Shown here piece after piece: positions 1 through 6,113 of a DNA stretch of 9,507 nt. The position numbers were made by a program, and so were the translations under genes. The notes beneath the pieces are model-generated. The model worked only from the letters and a program-made list of their open reading frames with translations. It did no database searches and had not been told where the DNA came from. Origin of the DNA: Dehalococcoidales bacterium (GTDB lineage: Bacteria > Chloroflexota > Dehalococcoidia > Dehalococcoidales > RBG-16-60-22); the NCBI GenBank assembly GCA_023135135.1, contig JAGLTT010000019.1:1-9507 (forward strand). Reading direction: 5' to 3'. Every line of letters begins with the position of its first letter. Positions within the stretch are counted from its first letter, which is position 1.

Positions 1-71
1 TAACTTGCCAGACCAACCTAGAGGATGTATGATTAATGGTTGGTATCTTCGCCGATATTTTTTAAGCTGCT
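1..71 (+). other. Upstream edge, possibly degraded N-terminal coding sequence
   Basis: The 71 bases before the first ATG hold no intact gene and no clear Shine-Dalgarno sequence. In the same frame as the gene that follows, they read TCQTNLEDV, a TGA stop (30-32), LMVGIFADIF, a TAA stop (63-65), then AA and the ATG at 72. This faintly resembles the tail of a ferredoxin cluster and its linker, as found in longer LutA/HdrD-type proteins, but the cysteine spacing does not fit a normal CxxCxxCxxxCP motif. It could equally be the end of an upstream gene followed by a non-coding gap. Confidence 0.3.
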
Positions 72-1085
72 ATGGATAGTGAATTAGTGCCCCCGGGACT
101 GACCTACCTTGCCGATAATATCATCTCACGGCAGAATATTCTGGGTGTCACCAAAGAACAGGGTGCCCGATGGGCGCAAAAACTAGACCTTCCCAGGCAA
201 GCCGAGACCACTTTCTTCGCCGGCTGCGGCTACCAGTTCTCCGCTCAACTGGAAATACTGATGTCTCTGGCGCGGGGGATAGACAAGAGCGTTATCGGCG
301 CCGAGCTGCCGATGCGCTTTGCCCGCTTTCAGAAGAAGCTGGGACTGAATCTGCCCGGAATATACAGTAACGTTCTTTCCCTGAGCATGCTTCCGGGCAA
401 GGAAGAGGTTAAACCGCTGGAGGCAGCCATTAAAGTACTGCGCAACCTGGGTATTCAGCCCGGCTACCTCGCCGAGGAAGAGCCCTGCTGCGGAGCGCCG
501 CTGAACCACGCCGGACTGCAAACTAAATTCGCCGACAATGCCCGCCAGGCCTACGAAAAGTTAAAGTCATTCCGAGTAAAGCAGGTTATCGGCATCGTCC
601 CCTATTGCACTCATGCCGTACAAAAGCTTTTTCCACTCTACGTGGACGGCTACGACCTGGAGGTCAGGCACTTCCTGGAAGTCGTCGCCGAGAAAATCCC
701 GTCAAACAAGCTGCGCTATCCCAGGAAGGTTAAAGTCACCTATCACGACCCCTGCCAGCTGGTGCGCTATTTGAGTCTGGTCGAGGAGCCACGCCTGATT
801 CTGAAATCTATTGAGAATATCGAGTTAGTAGAGCCCGATTGGACCCGTGGCGAGTGGGCGACCTGCTGCGGCGGCGGGGGAGGATTTGAGACCGTTTTCC
901 CCGAGTTGAGCCAGGTCCTGGCGGTCAACCGGGCCAGCGAACTGCTGGAGACCGGGGCCGAGATTATCGTGACACATTGTCCCGGCTGTATCATGCAGCT
1001 CAAGGACGGGCTTCGTGAACTGAAAATAGACAGTGTCGAGGTCCTTGACCTGTCTCAGGTAGTCGCCACGGCTATGGAAACATGA
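72..1085 (+). CDS. CCG-domain (heterodisulfide reductase-related) Fe-S protein, LutA-like
   Basis: This 337-residue protein has two cysteine-rich CCG domains of the kind found in LutA, GlcF and HdrB/HdrD. Such domains bind an Fe-S cluster and pass electrons from a dehydrogenase partner. The second domain is textbook: C228, CC265-266 and C303-x-x-C306, with 36 residues in each gap. The first has C52, CC139-140 and C179, but the final cysteine of its CxxC is Ala182. No N-terminal ferredoxin cluster is present. The protein opens with ELVPPGLTYLADNI, which looks like the linker that normally follows such clusters, so the gene may be N-terminally shortened or its N-terminal part lost (two in-frame stops lie just upstream). 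ATG 72 has no good ribosome binding site. Its stop overlaps the next ATG by 4 bp (ATGA), implying translational coupling to the LUD protein. The family assignment is secure; the substrate is unknown. Confidence 0.85.
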   Translation: MDSELVPPGLTYLADNIISRQNILGVTKEQGARWAQKLDLPRQAETTFFAGCGYQFSAQLEILMSLARGIDKSVIGAELPMRFARFQKKLGLNLPGIYSNVLSLSMLPGKEEVKPLEAAIKVLRNLGIQPGYLAEEEPCCGAPLNHAGLQTKFADNARQAYEKLKSFRVKQVIGIVPYCTHAVQKLFPLYVDGYDLEVRHFLEVVAEKIPSNKLRYPRKVKVTYHDPCQLVRYLSLVEEPRLILKSIENIELVEPDWTRGEWATCCGGGGGFETVFPELSQVLAVNRASELLETGAEIIVTHCPGCIMQLKDGLRELKIDSVEVLDLSQVVATAMET

Positions 1086-2293
1086 AAAAAACGTCTGATT
1101 TCAAGAGCTATAAAAAAGAAATAATGGGAGCGGCCCATGATGACCGGCTCCGCCTCGCGCTGTCCCGGGCTATCAAGAGCTTCCGTTCTAATGTGAAAAA
1201 TGCCCTGGAGAAATTCCCTCATACGGTGGAAATGGCGGAAGAGGTTCTCAAAATAAAAGAAGCATCTATCCCGCGTATGGAAGAGCTCGCCCGGCAGGCG
1301 ATTGCCACCATCGAGGAGAATAATGGCAGGGGCTATATCGCCAGAACGGCGGACGAGGCTCTGGAGATTATCGCCGACCTGACCGGCACTAAAAAGCTGG
1401 TGGTCAAGGGGAAGACGATGACCGGCGAGGAAATCGGCCTGCGTGAGTACCTGGAGGATAAAGGCAACGAGGTCTACGAGACCGACCTGGGCGAGTTTAT
1501 CATCCAGAAAATGGGGTCGCGGCCGATGCATATCCTTTCGCCTTCGATTCACGTTCCCAGAGAAGATGTCGCCCGCCTTTTCTCCAAGATTATGGGACAG
1601 GAAATAGCGCCGGACTCGGATATCGCCGATATGGTAGCGGCAGCCAGGGAATACCTGAGGGATAAATTCTTCCGTGCCGATATCGGCATCAGCGGGGCTA
1701 ATGTAGTTGCCGCCGAGACCGGCACGCTGTTCATTATCGAAAATGAGGGTAATATCCGCCTGGCTACCGGCGCCCCGCCGGTCCACATCGCCCTGGTGGG
1801 GATGGAAAAACTGGTGCCCTCGCTCGGAGATGCGTACAAGGTATCCGAGGTGACCTGGCGATACGCCAACTACACTATTCCTTCCTATGTCAGCCTGGTA
1901 TCCGGTCCGAGCAAGACCGGCGATATCGAAAAGGTGACCACCTACGGCGCTCACGGCCCCCGAGAGTTTCACGTCATCTTTCTGGACGGGGGGAGGACGC
2001 GGCTGGCTAAATACCCCAGGCTGGCCCAGGCGCTTTACTGCCTGCGGTGCGGCGGCTGTCTCTACGAATGCCCTGTCTTTGCCGTGACTGCCGGACACTT
2101 CGGTGATAAGTATTTTGCCGGTATCGGCGCCGTCTGGGCAGCCATCGTCGACGAGGATATGGAGAAAGCGGCTTCCATAGCCTACACCTGCCTGACCTGC
2201 GGACGGTGTCGGGAGCGATGCCCCGTGAAAATCGACGTCCCGGAAATGATTATCGAGCTGAGGAAATTGCTGGCAGAAGGCGATTCAGCATAA
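1082..2293 (+). CDS. LUD-domain / 4Fe-4S protein, LutB-like
   Basis: This 403-residue protein joins a LUD domain (about residues 60-305) to a C-terminal two-cluster ferredoxin domain, as in LutB of the L-lactate utilisation system. LutB-type features include VVKGKTMTGEEIGL (107-120), ETDLGEFIIQ (133-142), the stretch around ADIGISGANVVAAETGT (199-215) and LDGGRTRLA (301-309). Two [4Fe-4S] sites are visible: C320, C323, C326, C330 and C370, C373, C376, C380, each last cysteine followed by proline. It ends soon after the second cluster and so lacks the extra C-terminal domain of LutB proteins, which are usually near 470 residues. No lutC gene is in the window. ATG 1082 overlaps the previous stop, and its own TAA shares one base with the next ATG (TAATG). 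It probably receives electrons from oxidation of a 2-hydroxyacid together with the preceding CCG protein; the substrate is inferred only by homology. Confidence 0.88.
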   Translation: MKKTSDFKSYKKEIMGAAHDDRLRLALSRAIKSFRSNVKNALEKFPHTVEMAEEVLKIKEASIPRMEELARQAIATIEENNGRGYIARTADEALEIIADLTGTKKLVVKGKTMTGEEIGLREYLEDKGNEVYETDLGEFIIQKMGSRPMHILSPSIHVPREDVARLFSKIMGQEIAPDSDIADMVAAAREYLRDKFFRADIGISGANVVAAETGTLFIIENEGNIRLATGAPPVHIALVGMEKLVPSLGDAYKVSEVTWRYANYTIPSYVSLVSGPSKTGDIEKVTTYGAHGPREFHVIFLDGGRTRLAKYPRLAQALYCLRCGGCLYECPVFAVTAGHFGDKYFAGIGAVWAAIVDEDMEKAASIAYTCLTCGRCRERCPVKIDVPEMIIELRKLLAEGDSA

Positions 2294-3138
2294 TGCGAGA
2301 AATTAAAGCCGGTGCAGTTACCGAAGCCGTCGCCAGGCTCTTCAAGCAGGCCAATTACGAACTGGGTGAGGACGTATTAGCCGCCCTTAAGAAAGCGCGC
2401 CGGGAAGAAGAATCACCTTCCGGCCGGGAAGTCATTGATACAATTTTACAGAATGCCGGTATCGCCTTAAATGAAAGAATCCCTTTGTGCCAGGACTGCG
2501 GTGTGGCCGTCGTCTTTCTGGAACTGGGGCAGGATGCGCACATCGTCGACGGCGACCTGTATACCGCCGTTAACGAAGGAGTGCGGCAGGCCTACGACGA
2601 AGGTTATTTACGCAAGTCAATAGTCACCCGGCCTTTCTCCGAACGCACCAACACCGGCGACAATACCCCGGCGGTTATCCATACGGACATCGTTCCCGGT
2701 GACAAATTGAAAATTACCGTTCTGCCCAAGGGCGGGGGCGCCGAGAATATGGCGAAGCTGGGGATGCTGCTGCCGTCGGATGAGAGGCGGGGAGTGGTGG
2801 AGTTCGTCGTTAATGCCGTGGACGAGGCCTGGAGCAAGACCTGTCCCCCGATTATCATCGGGGTGGGCATCGGCGGCACGGCAGAGAAAGCGATGGCGCT
2901 GTCCAAACACGCCCTGCTGAGGAAGGTCGGCGAACCCAGTCCCGATGCTGAGGTAGCCGACCTCGAAAGGGAAATTCTGGAAAAGGTCAATAACCTGGGC
3001 ATTGGCCCGATGGGCTACGGGGGGAGGATTACCGCCCTGGCCGTCCACGCGGAGAGCTTTCCTACCCATATCACCAGCCTGCCCGTGGCAGTAAACTTGC
3101 AGTGCCACAGCGCCCGTCACCGGGAAATCGTGCTTTAG
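2293..3138 (+). CDS. Class I fumarate hydratase-type hydro-lyase, alpha subunit
   Basis: This 281-residue protein is the alpha (catalytic, cluster-binding) half of a split class I fumarase or L-tartrate dehydratase, an oxygen-sensitive [4Fe-4S] hydro-lyase. Fumarate/malate is the default substrate pair. Cluster cysteine candidates are C66 in PLCQDCG, C184 in SKTCPP and C271 in LQCHSARH. Also typical are NTGDNTPAVIH (120-130), the LPKGGGAENM loop (144-153), IIIGVGIGGTAEKA (187-200) and GIGPMGYGGRITAL (236-249). The length matches the family's separate alpha subunit. I chose ATG 2293, whose first base is the last base of the upstream stop. An in-frame GTG at 2206 lies inside the preceding ferredoxin domain and is unlikely. 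The beta-subunit gene follows after 10 bp. Fumarase and tartrate dehydratase cannot be told apart reliably here. Confidence 0.92.
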   Translation: MREIKAGAVTEAVARLFKQANYELGEDVLAALKKARREEESPSGREVIDTILQNAGIALNERIPLCQDCGVAVVFLELGQDAHIVDGDLYTAVNEGVRQAYDEGYLRKSIVTRPFSERTNTGDNTPAVIHTDIVPGDKLKITVLPKGGGAENMAKLGMLLPSDERRGVVEFVVNAVDEAWSKTCPPIIIGVGIGGTAEKAMALSKHALLRKVGEPSPDAEVADLEREILEKVNNLGIGPMGYGGRITALAVHAESFPTHITSLPVAVNLQCHSARHREIVL

Positions 3139-3148
3139 GAAATGGTTC

Positions 3149-3700
3149 ATGGTAAAAAAGGTTAAATTACCGTTAACTGAAAAAACATTGACCGAACTCA
3201 AGGCCGGAGACAACGTGCTGCTTTCCGGCGTCCTCTACGTTGCCCGTGACGCCGCCCATAAAAGAATGGCCGAAGCCCTTCAAAAACAAGAACCGCTGCC
3301 CTTCGACATTAAGGGACAGATGCTGTATTACATGGGCCCCTCCCCGGCGCCGCCGGGTCGGCCCATCGGCTCGGCGGGCCCCACCACCAGCTCACGAATG
3401 GATATGTATACCCCCCGGCTCCTCGCCGCGGGGCTGAAAGGAATGATTGGCAAAGGCACACGCTCGGTGGAAGTAAAAGAGGCCATGAAAAAACATAAGG
3501 CCGTTTACCTGGCGGCTATCGGCGGCGCCGGCGCATTAATCTCCAAAACCATCATTAAATCAGAGGTAATTGCTTATAAAGACCTCGGGCCGGAGGCGAT
3601 TCTGCGACTTGAGGTGATAGACTTTCCGGCCACCGTCATCAATGATATCCACGGCGGCGACCTTTATATCGAGGGGAAAGTAAAATATAAAAATATCTGA
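3149..3700 (+). CDS. Class I fumarate hydratase-type hydro-lyase, beta subunit
   Basis: This 183-residue beta subunit completes the class I hydro-lyase with the preceding gene; it corresponds to the C-terminal half of single-chain FumA/FumB. Hallmarks are GVLYVARDAAHKRM (27-40), with the family's Arg-Asp-x-x-His, then GPSPAPPG (63-70), the substrate-site stretch IGSAGPTTSSRMD (73-85) and GMIGKGTRSVEV (98-109), followed by AAIGGAGAL (122-130). The length is normal for the split subunit. ATG 3149 is preceded by AGGA at the end of the alpha gene with about 8 bases spacing. An earlier ATG at 3142 is out of frame. The beta subunit is known to shape the substrate site while alpha carries most cluster ligands. 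Its place between Fe-S redox genes and two cyclase-family genes suggests the hydratase serves a dedicated catabolic route rather than only the TCA cycle; that is inference. Confidence 0.92.
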   Translation: MVKKVKLPLTEKTLTELKAGDNVLLSGVLYVARDAAHKRMAEALQKQEPLPFDIKGQMLYYMGPSPAPPGRPIGSAGPTTSSRMDMYTPRLLAAGLKGMIGKGTRSVEVKEAMKKHKAVYLAAIGGAGALISKTIIKSEVIAYKDLGPEAILRLEVIDFPATVINDIHGGDLYIEGKVKYKNI

Positions 3701-3719
3701 CTTTCAGGAGGAACAAACG

Positions 3720-4373
3720 ATGGCAAAATTAGACTGGATTGATATTACCGTACCGATGCCGGTGGATAAACCCATGCAGTATTTTCCCGACGACCCCCAG
3801 CCTCCGAAGATAGAGCGAATTTATGATGTGGATAAAGGCGATCGCGTTACGATGTCCCAGATTAACATCAACTCCCACAACGGCACACACATAGATTCGC
3901 CTCTTCATTTCATCTACGGCGGCAGTTCCATCGACCAGATGCCCCTGGACACCGCAGTCGGACCGGCGCGCGTCATCGAAATCAAAGATGATGAGTCGAT
4001 AAAAGTCAAAGAACTCGAACCGTACAATATCGGGGCCGGCGAGCGTATCCTTTTCAAAACCCAAAACTCGGAAAAAGCCTATAAAGGGGACAAATTCGTC
4101 GAGGACTACGTCTATATGGCAACCGAAACGGCGCATTATCTTGCCGAGAGGAAAATACGACTCGTAGGTATCGACTATATTACGATAGGCAGCTATCACG
4201 ACAAGCAGAACATCGGCGAAACGCACGAGACGCTGCTTAAAAACAGCGTCTATATTCTTGAGATGATTAACCTCTCCGGCGTTGAACCCGGTGAATACGA
4301 GCTTCTCTGCCTCACGCTCCGCATGGAACGCGGTGATGCCGGCCCATGCCGCGCCATCCTGAGACCGCTATAA
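3720..4373 (+). CDS. Cyclase-family metal-dependent hydrolase (first of tandem pair)
   Basis: This 217-residue protein belongs to the cyclase / kynurenine formamidase-like family, metal-dependent hydrolases that open or form amide and ester bonds (kynurenine formamidase and isatin hydrolase are known members). The metal motif HxGTHxDxPxH is complete: H53, H57, D59, H63. A conserved His-Glu pair (H169-E170) lies further on, as expected for the active site. No signal peptide or membrane segment is seen, so it should be cytoplasmic. ATG 3720 has a strong AGGAGG at 3706-3711 with 8 bases spacing, the best ribosome binding site in this part of the operon. The next gene is a close paralogue. The substrate cannot be assigned; 'cyclase' is only the family name. 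Confidence 0.9.
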   Translation: MAKLDWIDITVPMPVDKPMQYFPDDPQPPKIERIYDVDKGDRVTMSQININSHNGTHIDSPLHFIYGGSSIDQMPLDTAVGPARVIEIKDDESIKVKELEPYNIGAGERILFKTQNSEKAYKGDKFVEDYVYMATETAHYLAERKIRLVGIDYITIGSYHDKQNIGETHETLLKNSVYILEMINLSGVEPGEYELLCLTLRMERGDAGPCRAILRPL

Positions 4374-4422
4374 GGCCAGTTATTAATAAGCAACAGCAGC
4401 TAATTATGAGGAGGTGCCAAGA

Positions 4423-5067
4423 ATGGCCATGTCGGAATGGATAGATATCTCGATACCGCTGCGCAAGGATATGGTGCACTGGCCTACCGACCCCGTTCCG
4501 CCAGACATCGACTTCATGCATCACCAGGATGGTGATAAGCAGATTACAACATCTCAGATGACCATAAACTCTCACCACGGCACGCATATCGACGCCCCGC
4601 GCCACTTCAATCCCGGTGGAACGAGTATCGATAAGATGCCCCTCGATACCATCATGGGGCCGGTACGCGTCATCGGAATCAAAGATACCGAGTCGATAAA
4701 GCCGGAGGAACTGGAATCCTATGATATCCGACCGGGCGAGCGCATTCTTTTTAAAACCAAAAATTCCTCATTCTACAAGCTGGATAAATTCGTCGAGGAT
4801 TTCGTATATATATCCACCGAGGCAGCCTATTACCTCCTTGAGAAGAAAGTATCGGTAATCGGCATAGATTATTACGCCATAGGCAGTTACAGGGATAGAG
4901 AGAACCTGGTCGAGGTACACGAGGTGCTGGTCGGCAACGGTATCTGGGCTATCGAAGGGTTAGACCTGTCTGCTGTGGAGCCGGGCGACTATGAAATTAT
5001 CTGTCTGCCGATTAAAATCGAGGGGGGTGACGCCGGCCCCTGCCGCGCCATCTTGAGGAAATTATAG
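4423..5067 (+). CDS. Cyclase-family metal-dependent hydrolase (second of tandem pair)
   Basis: This 214-residue paralogue of the preceding gene is colinear with it to the last residues; by eye more than half of the aligned positions are identical, including the common ending around GDAGPCRAILR. The metal motif is H51, H55, D57, H61, and the later His-Glu pair is H166-E167. Residues near the N-terminus (MVHWPTDPVPPDIDFMHH) and around 116-120 differ from the first copy, where substrate contacts may diverge. I place the start at ATG 4423, because GAGGAGG at 4408-4414 then sits at ideal spacing. GTG 4414 overlaps that ribosome site, and ATG 4429 is a possible alternative. It is the last gene of the plus-strand unit and is followed by an intrinsic terminator. 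The two copies may form heteromers or act on related substrates. Confidence 0.9.
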   Translation: MAMSEWIDISIPLRKDMVHWPTDPVPPDIDFMHHQDGDKQITTSQMTINSHHGTHIDAPRHFNPGGTSIDKMPLDTIMGPVRVIGIKDTESIKPEELESYDIRPGERILFKTKNSSFYKLDKFVEDFVYISTEAAYYLLEKKVSVIGIDYYAIGSYRDRENLVEVHEVLVGNGIWAIEGLDLSAVEPGDYEIICLPIKIEGGDAGPCRAILRKL

Positions 5068-5087
5068 GTCTATAGAGCCGTAAACCG

Positions 5088-5117
5088 AATGGGGAGCATC
5101 TCCGCTCCCCATTTTTT
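5088..5117 (+). terminator. Rho-independent terminator of the six-gene unit
   Basis: A perfect 9-bp stem (AATGGGGAG at 5088-5096 pairing with CTCCCCATT at 5105-5113) closes an 8-base loop and runs into six T residues (5112-5117). It lies 20 bases after the second cyclase stop, between convergent genes. The opposite strand has no comparable T run after the stem, so it mainly serves the plus-strand operon. Confidence 0.88.
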
Positions 5118-5138
5118 AATACTTTAGAAATACCGCGG

Positions 5139-5966
5139 CTAAAACATTTCGCTATAAAGAGGCAGCGGCTTACCGCCCCCCACAATCAAGGTCTCGCCGG
5201 AAATATAAGATGACATTTCCGACGCAAAGAAGAGAACCACATTGGCAACATCCTCCGGCAAACCGATTCTCTGTAAGGGCACCGACCTACCCATCTCGTC
5301 GAACTTGGCCTCTTTTTCTTTCTCCGACAAATTGGCCATCAAAGGGTCATAGAAGGGTGTTTTTATGGGGCCCGGCAGGATGGCGTTCACATTGATATTG
5401 TGAGGGGCCAGCTCAAAGGCCAGATTATAGACAAGTCCCAGTATTCCGGCTTTAGCGGAATGATACTCGGACGCAGGCATGGGGGGTGAATACACTCCCA
5501 GAGAAGAAATCAGGATAATTTTACCGAATTTCTGTTTAACCATATACGGCGCCACTTCCTTGCAGAAAAAGGCATGACCTTTCAGGTTCAGGGATAACAT
5601 CACGTCCCAGAAAGTTCCGTCCAGGTTGGCAACGCCTCTCCTGGGCCGGCTGCCCGGCTTTGGGGCATCCCCTCCCCTGACTCTGGGGGTTCCCCCGGCG
5701 CAGCCTACCATAATATGCACCGTGCCGAACTTTTTAACGGTCTGGTCCACGCAATTTTTAATCTGCTTGATGTCGGTGATATCGCAGGGGACGAAAAGAC
5801 ATTCCTTACCTCTTTTTTCGACCTCCTTGACCGTCTCCATGGCTCCCGCCTCGTTAACATCGGCGATGACGCTGGAGCAGCCCTCCTCTGCGAATTTTAT
5901 AGCCGTGCTCCTGCCCATCCCCGTAGCCCCGCCGTTAATAATGGCAACTTTATCGGGTAGCAGCAT
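5139..5966 (-). CDS. SDR-family NAD(P)-dependent oxidoreductase
   Basis: This 275-residue classical short-chain dehydrogenase/reductase interconverts an alcohol and a carbonyl using a nicotinamide cofactor. The Rossmann motif is GGATGMGR (12-19). Asp36 at the end of the second strand (VIADV) favours NAD over NADP. The catalytic tetrad is N127, S155, Y168 and K172, with PGPIKTPF (198-205) after it. The sequence between the CAGG motif (89-92) and N127 carries an Arg/Pro/Gly-rich insert (about 94-117) that makes it longer than the usual 250 residues. The start ATG (complement of 5964-5966) is preceded by AAGGAGGA at ideal distance. The gene is single, convergent with the fumarase/cyclase unit and divergent from the FAD oxidase gene, so it may share regulation with the latter. 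The substrate is unknown. Confidence 0.93.
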   Translation of the reverse strand: MLLPDKVAIINGGATGMGRSTAIKFAEEGCSSVIADVNEAGAMETVKEVEKRGKECLFVPCDITDIKQIKNCVDQTVKKFGTVHIMVGCAGGTPRVRGGDAPKPGSRPRRGVANLDGTFWDVMLSLNLKGHAFFCKEVAPYMVKQKFGKIILISSLGVYSPPMPASEYHSAKAGILGLVYNLAFELAPHNINVNAILPGPIKTPFYDPLMANLSEKEKEAKFDEMGRSVPLQRIGLPEDVANVVLFFASEMSSYISGETLIVGGGKPLPLYSEMF

Positions 5967-6011
5967 GTATTCCTCCTTAAATATTAATAGTCAGCCACTC
6001 GGTTCATAGTC

Positions 6012-6041
6012 ATAATAATATCTTTTAACGGGAATCATCAA
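6012..6041 (-). promoter_or_regulatory. Candidate sigma70 promoter for the SDR gene
   Basis: Read on the minus strand, TTGATG (complement of 6036-6041) and TATTAT (complement of 6012-6017) are separated by 18 bases and lie about 45 bases upstream of the SDR start codon. The -10 matches 5 of 6 consensus bases and the -35 matches 4. This is a pattern match only. Confidence 0.4.
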
Positions 6042-6050
6042 GTTGCCAGC

Positions 6051-6079
6051 TTGAACAGACGCCCTCAACACGCTAAAGT
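6051..6079 (+). promoter_or_regulatory. Candidate sigma70 promoter for the FAD oxidase gene
   Basis: TTGAAC (6051-6056) and TAAAGT (6074-6079) are separated by 17 bases, and the ATG lies about 35 bases past the -10. The match is modest, but the position in the short divergent region (5967-6113) is right. Nothing else is evident in this intergenic stretch. Confidence 0.3.
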
Positions 6080-6113
6080 AGTAGTAGGGGACCGAGTATA
6101 TCCGGGAGTCTTT

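Noticed and set aside
29..79. Sixteen-residue open frame starting MINGWYLRRY
   Set aside because: It is very short, has no ribosome binding site and resembles no known peptide. It overlaps the next gene's start by chance.
1055..2098. A 347-codon open frame on the minus strand
   Set aside because: It lies antisense to the LutB-like gene, whose conserved domains and Fe-S motifs are certain. Its translation shows no recognisable domain; it is a by-product of codon bias.
2206..2292. GTG start extending the hydratase alpha subunit by 29 residues
   Set aside because: It would overlap the second ferredoxin cluster of the upstream gene. ATG 2293 gives the family length and a TAATG coupling.
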